From: WHSW01 sp963821345
GTDB lineage: Bacteria; Actinomycetota; Thermoleophilia; Solirubrobacterales; 70-9
DNA length: 64,000 bases
NCBI GenBank assembly: GCA_963821345.1
Contig: CAWGDM010000001.1
Location: 310,001 to 374,000, forward strand
Direction of reading: 5' to 3'
Under the pieces are notes generated by a model, which saw only the letters and a list, made by a program, of their open reading frames with translations, was not told where the DNA came from and did not search any database. Position 1 is the first letter of the stretch, and each line of letters opens with the position of its first letter. The translations under genes were made by a program, and so were the position numbers. Positions 41,514-51,194 of this stretch are shown piece by piece.

Positions 41514-42572
41514 ATGGAGCAGTTGACGGCCTACGGCATCGGCCGAGGGAACGGCTGCGGCCGGCGCCCCGGCCGACATCAGCCTGCGGGAGATCCGCAA
41601 GACCTACGGCGACGTCGTCGCCGTGGACGACGTGTCGACTCGAGATCGCCCGCGGCGAGTTCTTCACCATGCTCGGGCCGTCCGGCTCGGGCAAGACGAC
41701 GACGCTGCGGATGATCGCCGGCTTCGAGCTGCCCGACTCGGGCACGATCGAGCTCGCCGGCGCGCGACGTCGGCGACTCGCCGCCCTACGACCGCGAGGT
41801 CAACACGGTCTTCCAGGACTACGCGCTGTTTCCCGCACATGACCGTCGGCGAGAACGTCGAGTACGGGATGCGGGTGCAAGAAGGTCGACAAGGACGAGC
41901 GGGCCCGGCGCCGCGACGAGGCGCTCGAGATGGTCCGCCTGACCGGCTACGGCGATCGCAAGCCCGCCGAGCTCTCCGGCGGCCAGCGCCAGCGCGTCGC
42001 CCTCGCGCGCTCGATCGTCAACCGGCCCCGCGTGCTGCTGCTCGACGAGCCGCTGGGGGCGCTCGACCTGAAGCTGCGCGAGCAGATGCAGGTCGAGCTG
42101 AAGCAGATCCAGCACGAGGTCGGGATCACGTTCGTCTACGTCACCCACGACCAGGAGGAGGCGCTGACGATGTCCGACCGGATCGCGGTCTTCAACGCAG
42201 GGCCGGATCGAGCAGGTCGGCACGCCGGCCGAGGTCTACGAGCAGCCCGCGAACCCGTTCGTGTCCGGCTTCGTCGGCGTCTCGAACGTGCTCGAGCGCG
42301 ACGGCGCCACGTTCACGTCCGGCCCGAGAAGGTGCGCCTGCTCGAGCCCGGCGAGCCGACCGACGGCCTGCAGACCGAGCGCGGCACGATCCGCGACGTC
42401 GCCTACGCCGGGATGATCACCCGCTACCTCGTCGCCCTCGACGCGGGCGGAGAGCTTCAAGTCGTCCGCCAGAACCTGGAGACGTCCTCCGCGGAGGCGC
42501 TCGAGCAGGTCGGGCGGGAGGTGGTCGTCGGATGGCGGCCGGAACACACGGTCGCGGTCTCGTCCGCGGTAA
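41514..42572 (+). CDS. potA: polyamine-type ABC transporter ATP-binding protein, set 1 (multiple frameshifts)
   Basis: A PotA-type ATPase. The N-terminal domain reads ISLREIRKTYGDVVAVDDV, Walker A MLGPSGSGKTTTLRMIAGFE, Q-loop TVFQDYALFPHMTVGENVEY, signature LSGGQRQRVALARSIVNRP, Walker B VLLLDEPLGALD and the VTHDQEEALTMSDRIAVF switch region. The C-terminal TOBE-type regulatory domain follows (RPEKVRLLEPGE, VGWRPEHTVAV). At least seven single-base indels occur (near 41535, 41638, 41762, 41830, 41878, 42198, 42315), most of them gains. The stretch 41890-42190 is clean. Start at ATG 41514 and stop at TAA 42570-42572 are the likeliest after correction. Confidence 0.85.
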
Positions 42573-42586
42573 CAGAGAGGAGAACA

Positions 42587-43842
42587 ATGATGCGTAGTAA
42601 CGGGAGGAAATCCCGCCAAGGTCGCCTGGCTGATCGTCGCCGGGTTGCTCGCGTTCATGCTCGCGTTCGCCGCCGGCTGCGGCAGCAGCGACGACATCGA
42701 CCACCGACCAGCGAGCGACGCGCCGACGTCGGTCGGCAAGGGCGAGGGCGAGCTCAACCTCGATCGACTGGGCCGGCTACGTCGAGGACGGCATCGACTA
42801 CGACCCGAAGGTACGACTGGGTCACGCGACTTCGAGAAGCAGACCGGCTGCCAGGTCAACTTCAAGGTCGGCCGGCACCTCCGACGAGATGGTCAAGCTG
42901 ATGCGGACCGGCCAGTACGACGGCGTCTCGGCCTCGGGCAACGCGACCGCGCGGCTGGTCGCCGGCGGCGACGTCGCCCCGGTCAACACCGACCTGGTGC
43001 CCAACTACCAGACCGTCTTCGCCGACCTCAAGGACCAGCCGTACAACACCTTCGACGGCGTCAACTACGGGATCCCGCACGGTCGCGGGGCGAACGTGCT
43101 GATGTGGAACACGGACGACGTGAGCCCGTCGCCGACGCTCGCTGGGACGTGATGCTCGACCCGGACAAGGCGGCCCAGTACAAGGGCAAGATCAGCGTCT
43201 ACGACGACCCGATCTACATCGCCGACGCGGCGCTGTACCTGAAGGCGCACCAGCCCGGACCTCGGGATCGACGAACCCGTACGAGCTCGACGAGGATCAG
43301 TTCAACGCCGCGGTCGACCTGCTCAAGCAGCAGCGGCCGAACGTCGGCGAGTACTGGTCCGACTGCGACGAAGCAGATCCAGGCGTTCACCAACGGCGAC
43401 GACGAGGTCGGGACGACCTGGCAGTACCAGTACTTCACCCTGCTGGGCGAGGGCGACCCCGTCGCGTCGACCCCGGCATCAGCAGGGCTTCCTGCCCGAG
43501 GAGGGCGCGACCGGATGGTCGGACACCTGGATGATCAGCTCCGAGGCCGCGCATCCGAACTGCATGTACATGTGGATGAACCACATCATCGAGCCGAAGG
43601 TCCAGGCGCAAGGTCGCGGAGTGGTTCGGCGAGGCGCCGGCCAAGAGAAGGCGTGCCGAGTTCTGACCAGCCGACCCGAACTTCGTGCCGACATGCAAGC
43701 TACCACGCCGACAGACCCGAGACGTTCTGGAAGCGCGTCTACTACTGGAACACGCCGCTCGCCGACTGCGGCGACGACCGCGGCGACGTCGTGCAAGGAC
43801 TACAACGACTGGGTCTCGGCCTGGACCGAGATCAAGGGGTAG
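42587..43842 (+). CDS. potD: polyamine-type ABC transporter substrate-binding lipoprotein, set 1 (multiple frameshifts)
   Basis: An extracytoplasmic binding protein of about 410 residues with lipobox LAFMLAFAAGCGSS. The mature part reads GELNLIDWAGYVEDGI, VNFKVGGTSDEMVKLMRTGQ, YDGVSASGNATARLVAGGDV, NYGIPHGRGANVLMWNTDDV, GTTWQYQYFTLLGEGDPVAS and HPNCMYMWMNHIIEPKVQAQ. This is PotD/PotF-like. Breaks recur about every 50-150 bp (for example near 42618, 42762, 42811, 42827, 42870, 43140, 43257, 43283, 43373 and 43610-43690). AGAGAGGAG precedes the doubled ATG at 42587/42590. Confidence 0.83.
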
Positions 43843-43852
43843 TCGCTAGGTC

Positions 43853-44756
43853 GTGGAAGCCGGTGGCGCAAGCGCGCCGGCGCCGAGGAGGTCGGTGGGC
43901 CGCAGGCTCGCCGACCTCTTCCACGGCCGCCCCCGGCTCCAGGTCGGCGGCCCTGCTCGCCGGGCCGGTCGGCTGGCTGGTGATCGGCTATCTCGGCTCG
44001 CTCGCCGTCCTCCTGGTGGCCGCGTTCTGGAGCGTCGACGCGCTCAGCGGCGAGGTCGAGCAGACGCTTCACCCTCGACAACTTCAAGACCCTGGTCGAC
44101 GAGCCCGTCTACCGGACGATCGCCGCTGCGGCACGATCGCGATCGCGGCGCTGGTGACGCTCACCGACATCCTGCTCGCCTTCCCGATCGCCTTCTACAT
44201 GGCGAAGGTCGCCAGCGCCGCGGATGAAGGCGCTGCTCGTCGTCGCCGTCCTGCTGCCGCTGTGGTCGAGCTACCTGGTCAAGGTCTACGCCTGGCGCAC
44301 GATCCTCTCGACCGGCGGCGATCCTCAACTGGGCTGCTCGACCCGCTCGGGCTCACGGCCCCGGCTACGGCAACGTCGCCGTCTGGCTGGTGATGAGCTA
44401 CCTCTGGCTGCCGTACATGATCATCCCGATCTACGCCGGCCTCGAGCGGATCCCGGACTCGCTGCTCAGCGCCTCCGAGGACCTCGGCGCGTCGCCGTTC
44501 ACGACCTTCCGGCGGGTGATCCTGCCGCTCGCCTTCCCGGCCGTCGTCGCCGGCTCGATCTTCACCTTCTCGCTCACGCTCGGCGACTACATCACGCCGT
44601 CGCTGGTCTCCAACAACCAGTTCATCGGCAACGTCGTCTACACCAACATCACCAACAACCTGCCGCTGGCCTCGGCCTTCGCGATGGTCCCGATCGTGGT
44701 GATGGTCATCTACCTGCTGATCGCCCGGCAAGCTCGGAGCCTTCGAGCACCTATGA
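43853..44756 (+). CDS. potB: polyamine-type ABC transporter permease, set 1 (PotB-like, multiple frameshifts)
   Basis: An inner-membrane permease with six helices. Clear segments are LLAGPVGWLVIGYLGSLAVL, TDILLAFPIAFYMAKVASA, ALLVVAVLLPLWSSYLVKVY with AWRTILSTGG, WLVMSYLWLPYMIIPIYAGL, the EAA-loop sequence ASEDLGASPFTTFRRVILPL, and TLGDYITPSLVSNNQFIGNV. At least six indels (for example near 43960, 44077, 44130, 44225, 44330) break the frame. GTG at 43853 follows potD by 10 nt, and the stop TGA overlaps the potC ATG. Confidence 0.83.
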
Positions 44757-45616
44757 GGCTCTCGAACCGACATCTCAGACGACTGCTGCGGATCGCGAGT
44801 CGGCCTGACGCTGGCGTTCATCTACATCCCGCTGATCGTGATCGCGATCTACGCCTTCAACTCCGGCGAAGACGCTCGAGTGGCCGCCGCCGGCCTGACC
44901 ACTCGAGTGGTTCGGCAAGGCGATCGACAACGCCGGCGCCCGGGACGCCTTCGTGACCTCGATCAAGGTCGGCCTGGTCGCGACCGCGATCGCGCTCGTC
45001 CTCGGCACGCTCGCCTCGCTCGCCGTCGCGCGCCATCGCTTCTTCGGCCGCGAGACGATCTCGTTCCTGGTCATCCTGCCGATCGCGCTGCCCGGGATCG
45101 TCACCGGCGATCGCGCTCAACGACACCTTCACCCAGGTGCTCGGGCGTCGACCTGAGCCTGTTCACGGTGATCGTCGGCCACGCGACCTTCTGCATCGTC
45201 GTCGTCTACAACAACGTGATCGCCCGACTGCGACGACTCTCGGACTCGTTCGAGGAGGCCTCGGCCGACCTCGGCGCCGACACCTGGCAGACCTTCCGCC
45301 TCATCACCCTGCCCGAACATGCGCACGGCGCTGGTCGCCGGCGCGCCTGCTCGCCTTCGCGCTCTCCTTCGACGAGATCATCGTCACCACGTTCACGATC
45401 GGCGCCGACGAGGAGACGCTGCCGATCTGGATCTTCACCAACCTCTTCCGCCCCAACCAGCTGCCGATCGTCAACGTCGTCGCGCGTGATCGTGATCGTG
45501 ATCTCGATCATCCCCGTCTACTTCGCCCACCGGCTGACCCAGGACGAGGGCGGCGCAGGCCGCGCGCGGCGGCGGCGGCGCCGACGGTGGTCGCCGAGGC
45601 GACGGCGGCGCCCTAG
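44753..45616 (+). CDS. potC: polyamine-type ABC transporter permease, set 1 (PotC-like, multiple frameshifts)
   Basis: The second permease. Segments are LTLAFIYIPLIVIAIYAFNS, VGLVATAIALVLGTLASLAV, ISFLVILPIALPGIVTGIAL, SLFTVIVGHATFCIVVVYNN, EAA loop EASADLGADTWQTFRLITLP, LLAFALSFDEIIVTTFTIGA and IWIFTNLFRPNQLPIVNVVA. Breaks lie near 44805, 44870, 44903, 45110, 45145, 45320, 45345 and 45485. The stop TAG at 45614-45616 sits in a palindromic CTAG shared with the likely stop of the convergent TetR gene. Confidence 0.83.
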
Positions 45617-46253
45617 GCGGTGCTCGGCCGCCACGCCCCGGCGAGCCGGGCTCAAGGTCGACGCCGCAGGCGGCGCTCGCCCAGGCGAGCAGGAGCGCCT
45701 CGCCGGCGGCGGCATCGAGCTCCGGGTGGCCGAGGACGACCTGGAGCCCAAGGCCGTCCTCGAGCGCGACCAGGCCGCGGGCCAGCGGTCAGCGGATCGG
45801 ATTCGATCCGGAAGACGCCGGCCTCACGCCCCGCGCTCGAGCACCCGCTCGTAGAGCATCACCTGGCGATCGAAGAACGAGGCCGAGAGGGTGGCGAACA
45901 GCGACGCTCGAGCCGGTCATCGCGTCGAGCTCGTAGAGCAGGCGGCTGTCCTCGTCGTCGGGCCCCGCGGGCACGCCCGAGCGAGATCGCGGCACGCAGC
46001 TGCGGCGACCGGATCGGCGATCCCGCGGATCGCATCGGCGCGGCGCTCGGCGTAGCGGCTCATCGCGTCGCGGCGCGACCTCGAGCAGCAGGTCGTCGAG
46101 CTTCGGGTAGTAGTAGAGGACGGCGCTGGGCGTGATCCCGGCGCGCTCGGCGATGTCCTTGACCCGCAGGCCGAGCGCCCCGCGCTCGAGCAGCACCGCC
46201 CGCGCCGCCTCGGCGAGCTGGGCGCGGCGGCGTCCCTGATCCTTTCGCCTCAT
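45613..46253 (-). CDS. TetR-family regulator, set 1 (frameshifts)
   Basis: The N-terminal DNA-binding domain is clear: RRAQLAEAARAVLLERGALG, LRVKDIAERAGITPSAVLYY and YPKLDDLLLEV, with the helix-turn-helix in the middle. The ligand domain follows in pieces (YAERRADAIRGIADP, DDEDSRLLYELDAMTGSS, VALEDGLGLQVVLGHPE). Breaks occur near 46070, 45975, 45905, 45820 and 45793. ATG at 46253 is preferred because the protein then begins RRKDQGRRRAQ. It is divergent from the solute-binding gene at 46323 and convergent with potC, so it probably represses amine uptake genes. Confidence 0.78.
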
Positions 46254-46322
46254 TGTCTGAACAGTATCGAGCGCATTGGCGGTTTTTCCCATTGACAAGC
46301 GGGACACCGTTGCGACATATTC
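46254..46322. promoter_or_regulatory. divergent promoter region between TetR and the solute-binding lipoprotein
   Basis: On the plus strand TTGACA (46294-46299) and CATATT (46318-46323) are 18 nt apart. CTGAACAG at 46257-46264 is a near-palindrome that shares the CTGAAC half-site with the operator-like repeat upstream of the second TetR gene (52941-52956). Confidence 0.5.
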
Positions 46323-47489
46323 TTGAAATCTGATTCAAAGAAAGAGGCATCTGACGGTCGCGTTGTTCTGCTGCTCGTGACGCGCGACGCTCGCGCTGGC
46401 GGCCTGCGGATCCTCCGACTCGACCGAGAGCACGCAGCGCGGATGCCGGTAGCGGCCAGCTCGTGCCGGCGGGGGAGCCGGGCAGACAAGCTGACGATCT
46501 CCCAGTGGCCGCTCTACATCGACCCGGGCCAGGACGGGACCGTCGCTCAGTTCGAGCGCGAGACGGGCATCGACGTCGCCTATCACGAGGAGATCAACGA
46601 CAACTCCGAGTTCTTCGCCAAGCTGCAACCGCTGCTCCAGGAGGGCGAGTCCGGAGGCCGTGACCTGATCACGGTCAGCGACTGGCTGGCGGCGAAGATG
46701 TACGCGCTCGGGTACCTGTACGAGCTCGACAAGTCGAAGCTGCCGAACGTCGAGGCGAACCTGATCGAGCCACTGCGCCACCCGGCGGCCGACGTCAACC
46801 GCGACTTCACTGTCCCGTGGCAGTCGGGGATGACGGGACTGATCGTGCGCACCGACCTGGCGCCGGACGTCGACTCGATCTGCGACCTCTTCGACCCGAA
46901 GTACGCGGGCAAGGTCTCGATGCTGACCGAACTGCGCGACACGGTGCCGATGACCCTCAAGTGCATGGGCATCGATCCGGACACGGCGACCACCGACCAG
47001 TGGCTGGCGGCGGTCGACAAGATCGAGCAGGCGGCGAATTCCGGCCAGATCCGCAGGTTCACCGGCAACGACTACATCCGCGACCTCTCGACCGGCGACG
47101 TCGCGATCGCGCTCGGCTGGTCAGGGGACGCCGTGCAGCTGGAGAAGGACAACCCCAACATCAAGTTCGTGATGCCGAAGGAGGGGTGCATGCTCTGGTC
47201 GACGAGCATGGAGATCCCGGTCGGCGCCCCCGACCCGCAGGCGGCCCTGGAGTGGATGAACTACGTCTATGACCCGAAGGTGCAGGCCGACATCGCCGAG
47301 TACGTCGGCTACGTGACCCCCGTCGACGGCGTCAAGCAGATCCTCGCCAAGCGCGACCCCGAGCTGGCCCGCAGCAAGCTGATCTTCCCGACCAGCGAGT
47401 ACACCAGCAACTGCACGTTCGAGCCAGTGCTCGGCGGTCAGCAGGGCGAAGAGGTCACGAAGGCGTTCGAGAACGCGCTCAACGGATAG
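46323..47489 (+). CDS. extracellular solute-binding lipoprotein, PotD/PotF-like (frameshifts in leader only)
   Basis: The mature part is intact from KLTISQWPLYIDPGQDGTVA to FENALNG (about 330 residues), with VAYHEEINDNSEFFAKLQPL, VPWQSGMTGLIVRTD, FDPKYAGKVSMLTELRDTVP and FVMPKEGCMLWSTSMEIPVG. The leader contains LALAACGSS, a lipobox, reached only after correcting breaks near 46381, 46440 and 46475. TTG at 46323 is a possible start; others are not excluded. It is the third binding protein in the region and has no permease of its own, so it may deliver substrate to either transporter set. Confidence 0.83.
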   Translation: MKSDSKKEASDGRVVLLLVTRDARAGGLRILRLDREHAARMPVAASSCRRGSRADKLTISQWPLYIDPGQDGTVAQFERETGIDVAYHEEINDNSEFFAKLQPLLQEGESGGRDLITVSDWLAAKMYALGYLYELDKSKLPNVEANLIEPLRHPAADVNRDFTVPWQSGMTGLIVRTDLAPDVDSICDLFDPKYAGKVSMLTELRDTVPMTLKCMGIDPDTATTDQWLAAVDKIEQAANSGQIRRFTGNDYIRDLSTGDVAIALGWSGDAVQLEKDNPNIKFVMPKEGCMLWSTSMEIPVGAPDPQAALEWMNYVYDPKVQADIAEYVGYVTPVDGVKQILAKRDPELARSKLIFPTSEYTSNCTFEPVLGGQQGEEVTKAFENALNG

Positions 47490-48350
47490 ATGCGGACGCT
47501 CTCGATCGCGGCGCTGCAGACCGTCCCCGTTTCCGGCGACCCGCCGGCGACGCTGGAGCGGTTCGCCGCGCAGGCCGCGGCGGTCAAGCGCGTGGTCGGG
47601 CATAGCCAGCTGCTGATCCTGCCCGAGCTGCATCTCTCGGCTCCCCCGCCCCTGCTGGCAGAGGGCGGCGCAAGCCCGCGGTCGGTCGCGGTCGAGATCC
47701 CAGGGCCGCTGACCGAGCGCCTGGCGGCGATCGCCGCCGACACCGGCCTGTGGCTGGTGGCCGGCTCGGTCTACGAGCGAGCCGGCGAGGCGATCTACAA
47801 CACGGCGTTGGCAATCTCGCCGGAGCGCGGCTTGGTGGCGACCTACCGCAAGGCATTTCCCTGGCAACCGTCGGAGCGCACCGAGCCGGGGCGGCGGTTC
47901 GTCGTCTTCGAGATCGACGGGATCGGGCGGGCGGGGCTGGCGATCTGTTACGACGGCTTCTTTCCCGAGGTCTTCCGCCAGCTCGCCTGGCTCGGCGCCG
48001 AGGTCGTCTTCCAGCCCACGCTGACGACGACCAGCGACCGAGCCGCCGAGGTGGTCGCCGCCCGGGCGAACGCGATCGTCAACCAGATGTACGTCGTCGG
48101 CGTCAACGCCAGCGCTCCCGCGGCCCTCGGCCGCAGCGTCGTCGTCGACCCCGAGGGACTGATTCGGGTCGAAGCCGGCGCCGGCGAGGAGTTGGTCACC
48201 GATGTGCTCGACCTCGACGCGGTGACCAGGGTTCGTAAGTTCGGTACCGCCGCCGTCTCGCGGATGTGGGAGCAGATCGACTCCGGGGCCGCCGCGGGGA
48301 TCGAGCTGCCGATGTACGCCGGCGGGCGGATTCAGCCCCGGCCGGGCTGA
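47490..48350 (+). CDS. carbon-nitrogen hydrolase (nitrilase superfamily amidase)
   Basis: A 286-residue amidase. The catalytic triad is Glu46 in LILPELHLS, Lys121 in TYRKAFPW and Cys153 in LAICYDGFFPE. RSVVVDPEGLIRVEAGAGEE is the usual closing beta region. The family includes N-carbamoylputrescine amidase, aliphatic amidases and omega-amidase. Its ATG directly abuts the stop of the binding protein and it is surrounded by polyamine-type transporters, so an amide or carbamoyl-amine substrate is likely. The gene is intact. Its last codons overlap a minus-strand flavoprotein remnant. Confidence 0.88.
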   Translation: MRTLSIAALQTVPVSGDPPATLERFAAQAAAVKRVVGHSQLLILPELHLSAPPPLLAEGGASPRSVAVEIPGPLTERLAAIAADTGLWLVAGSVYERAGEAIYNTALAISPERGLVATYRKAFPWQPSERTEPGRRFVVFEIDGIGRAGLAICYDGFFPEVFRQLAWLGAEVVFQPTLTTTSDRAAEVVAARANAIVNQMYVVGVNASAPAALGRSVVVDPEGLIRVEAGAGEELVTDVLDLDAVTRVRKFGTAAVSRMWEQIDSGAAAGIELPMYAGGRIQPRPG

Positions 48351-48418
48351 GCCAGCTCAGCCGCCGCACGGTGGCCGCCGGCCAGCCCCGCGCCGACCAC
48401 GACCGCGCGACGGCTCAG
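48332..48418 (-). pseudogene. N-terminal remnant of a flavin amine oxidase-like protein
   Basis: The minus-strand frame after the potA stop reads SRRAVVVGAGLAGGHRAAAE and then LAQPG before a stop. The stretch matches the FAD-binding start of amine oxidases and related flavoproteins (VVVGAGLAGLxAAxxLxxAG). Nothing beyond 26 residues survives; the convergent amidase occupies the space. It has the position expected for the last gene of the second Pot operon. Confidence 0.45.
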
Positions 48419-49489
48419 CGCAGCACCAGGCAGTGCTCGGGGTGCCAGCCGAGCTTGACCTCCGAGCCGGGCTCCCAGCGGTCGTCGGCGCTGGGCGCGG
48501 TAGGTGGCCTGCTCGAGCGCGACCAGGCTGGCGCCGTCGCCGAGCGAGACCGTGATCTGGGTCGAGATCCCGAGGTAGACGCGCGAGACGATCGTCCCCT
48601 CGAGGCGGACCATGCCGTCCTCGAGCTCCTCCAGCGCGATCTTCTCCGGGCGCACCGAGAGGTTGACCTGGTCGCCGCGCTCGACGCCCGTCCGGGAGCG
48701 GGACCGCGAACCGGGCCCCGTTCGCGATCCTGACCTGGCCGCCGTCCTCGACCGTGCCCGTCGATCAGGTTCGAGATCCCGATGAAGCCGGCGACGAACT
48801 CCTCGGTCGGGTGCTCGTAGATCGTCCTCCGGCGGCCCGCACTGGGCGACGCGGCCGACGTTCATGACCGCGATCCGGTCCGACATCGACAGCGCTTCCT
48901 CCTGGTCGTGGGTGACGTAGACGAAGGTGATCCCGACCTCGCGCTGGATCTGCTTCAGCTCGACCTGCATCTGGCGGCGCAGCTTCAGGTCGAGCGCGCC
49001 GAGCGGCTCGTCGAGCAGCAGCACCTTGGGCCGGTTGACGAGCGCCCGGGCAAGCGCCACCCGCTGCTTCTGCCCGCCGGAGAGCTCGTTCGTGCGCGCG
49101 CTCGGCGCGCTCGGACGAGGTTGACGAGCTCGAGCGCCTCGCCGACCCGGCGCTTGATCTCCGCCTTGGCGACCTTGCGACGCCGCAGGCCGAAGGCGAC
49201 GTTGTCGGCGATGTCGAGGTGCTCGAACAGCGCGTAGCTCTGGAAGACCATGTTGACGTCGCGCTTGTACGGCGGCACCTTCTCGACCGGCTCGCCCTCG
49301 AGCAGGATCCGGCCCGCGGTCGGGACCTCGAAGCCGGCCAGCATCCGCAGGGTGGTCGTCTTGCCGCAGCCCGAGGGGCCGAGCAGGCTGAAGAACTCGC
49401 CCTTCGGCGATCTCGAGGCTGATGTCGTCGACGGCGACGTGGTCGCCGAAGCGCTTGGTCACGTTCTCGATCCGGATTGCCTCGCCCAT
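48415..49489 (-). CDS. potA: polyamine-type ABC transporter ATP-binding protein, set 2 (several frameshifts)
   Basis: It begins MGEAIRIENVTKRFGDHVAV. Then come Walker A GPSGCGKTTTLRMLAGFE (after a break near 49405), VNMVFQSYALFEHLDIADNV, a break near 49105 before LSGGQKQRVALARALVNRP, VLLLDEPLGALDLKLRRQMQ, and VTHDQEEALSMSDRIAVMN. The TOBE-like end has LSVRPEKIALEELEDG and VKLGWHPEHCLVLR with TGA at 48415-48417. Further breaks lie near 48830, 48765, 48692 and 48497. GGAAGGAGGG precedes the ATG at 49489 by 4 nt, a strong ribosome-binding site. As sequenced, potC reads into it without a stop. Confidence 0.86.
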
Positions 49490-50314
49490 CACACCCTCCT
49501 TCCTGCCGGTCAGCACCTTGAGCCCCGACTCGTGGCGCCCGAACAGCCGCGGCAGCAGCACCGCGAGCGCGATCGCGCTCAGCGAGACGACCATCATCAG
49601 CGTCCCGATCGCGTTGATCGTCGGCGAGAGCCCGAACCGGATCGCCGACCAGATCCGCACCGGCAGCGGCTGCAGGTCCTCGCCGGTGGTGAAGAACGAG
49701 AGCACGAAGTCGTCGAAGGAGAAGGCGAACGTGAGCAGCCCGGCGGCGATCACCGACGGCCACAGCGCCGGGACCAGGACCAGCCGCACCGACTGCCAGC
49801 GGGTCGCCCCCAGGTCCATCGCCGCCTCCTCGACCTCCTGGCTGATCGACGCCATCCGCGCCCGGACGACGATCGTCACGTAGGAGATCGAGAAGGTGAT
49901 GTGGGCGATGACGATCGTCCAGAACGAGAGCGCGATCCCGAGCTGGCTGAAGATCAGCAGCGCCGAGATCCCGGTGACGATCTCGGGCACGACCAGCGGC
50001 ACCAGCATCAGCACGTTGGCGCCCGGCGCCCAGCGCGCCCGCGAGCGGACGAGGCCGATCGCCAGCGCGGTGCCGATCACGGTCGAGACGAGCATCGTCA
50101 GCGCCGCGATCTCCAGCGACGTGAACAGCGACTCGCGCAGCGACGGGTCGTTGAGGAACTCGCCGTACCACTGCAGCGAGAAGCCGTCGAAGTTGGTCAG
50201 CGACTTGATCGAGTTGAACGAGAAGAGGACGACGACGATGATCGGCGCGAACAGGAACAGGTAGACGACGCCGGCCCACACCCGCAGGAACCGGGGCCTG
50301 TCGAAGGCGCTCAT
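49489..50314 (-). CDS. potC: polyamine-type ABC transporter permease, set 2 (PotC-like)
   Basis: A six-helix permease of about 275 residues, clean throughout. Segments are VWAGVVYLFLFAPIIVVVLF with SFNSIKSLTNF, LVSTVIGTALAIGLVRSRAR, VPLVVPEIVTGISALLIFSQ, EAA loop EAAMDLGATRWQSVRLVLVP and AFSFDDFVLSFFTTGEDLQP. Its frame runs into potA without a stop (KVLTGRKEGVMGEA). A TGA overlapping the potA ATG would be used if one base were corrected. ATG at 50314 directly follows the potB stop. Confidence 0.9.
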
Positions 50315-51172
50315 CTAGATCGCCGCTCCGCGGACATCGCGGGCCGCCGAGCGCAGGTAGAAGACCATCCAGACCGAGAGGAAGAGCATCATCACCACGG
50401 TCAGCGCGGCGCCGAAGGGCCAGTTGCTGGCGGCGAAGAACTGGTCCTGGATCAGGTTGCCGACCATGTAGGTGTCGGGGCCGCCGAGCAGCTGGGCGGA
50501 GACGAAGTCGCCGACCGAGGGCAGGAAGACGAGCACCGCGCCGGCCAGGATCCCCTGCTTGGTCTGCGGCAGGGTGACGTGGAGGAAGGTCTGCAGCGGG
50601 CCGCCGTAGAGGTCCTTGCCGGCCTCGATCACCGAGTCCGGTCGAGCCGCTCGATCGAGCCGTAGACGGGCAGGATCATGAACACCAGGTAGCCGTAGGT
50701 GAGCCCGCCGATCACCGCGAACGGCGTGTTGATCAGCCGCAGCGGCTCGCTGATCACGCCGAGGTTCTCGAGGCCGGTGTTGACCAGGCCCTCGTCGGCG
50801 AGCAGCGCCACCCAGGCGTAGGTCCGCACCAGGTAGTTGACGAAGAACGGCAGCACCAGCAGCGCGATCAGCGCGTTGCGGTAGCGGCCTCCGTAGCGGG
50901 CGATGTAGTAGGCGACCGGGTAGCCGATCGCGAAGCAGAGCACCGTGGTCGTCGCCGCGTAGAGGATCGAGCGCAGCAGGACCGGGACGTAGATCGGGTC
51001 GAAGGCGTCGCCGTAGTTGTCGAGGTCGGTCGAGTAGACGGCGCGACCGAGGTCGTCGACGTAGCCGAACGAGAGCGCCAGCACCAGCACGCAGCGGGAT
51101 CGCGAACAGGGCGACCAGCCAGAGGCCGCCGGGGAGCAGGAACCGATCCCAGAAGCCGGCCCCGCAGCTCAA
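50315..51172 (-). CDS. potB: polyamine-type ABC transporter permease, set 2 (PotB-like, two frameshifts)
   Basis: A permease starting near TTG 51172 (CGAGFWDRFLLPGGLWLVAL). After a break near 51098 it continues VLVLALSFGYVDDLGRAVYS, TVLCFAIGYPVAYYIARYGG, LIALLVLPFFVNYLVRTYAW and YGYLVFMILPVYGSIERLD. After a second break near 50640 come VIEAGKDLYGGPLQTFLHVT (EAA loop) and FLPSVGDFVSAQLLGGPDTY. Corrected length is about 285 residues. The order potD-potB-potC-potA on the minus strand mirrors, apart from potA position, the plus-strand set at 41.5-45.6 kb. Confidence 0.86.
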   Translation of the reverse strand: MSCGAGFWDRFLLPGGLWLVALFAIPLRAGAGALVRLRRRPRSRRLLDRPRQLRRRLRPDLRPGPAALDPLRGDDHGALLRDRLPGRLLHRPLRRPLPQRADRAAGAAVLRQLPGADLRLGGAARRRGPGQHRPREPRRDQRAAAADQHAVRGDRRAHLRLPGVHDPARLRLDRAARPDSVIEAGKDLYGGPLQTFLHVTLPQTKQGILAGAVLVFLPSVGDFVSAQLLGGPDTYMVGNLIQDQFFAASNWPFGAALTVVMMLFLSVWMVFYLRSAARDVRGAAI

Positions 51173-51194
51173 CGGCGGCGCGGCCGCCGTCCTG

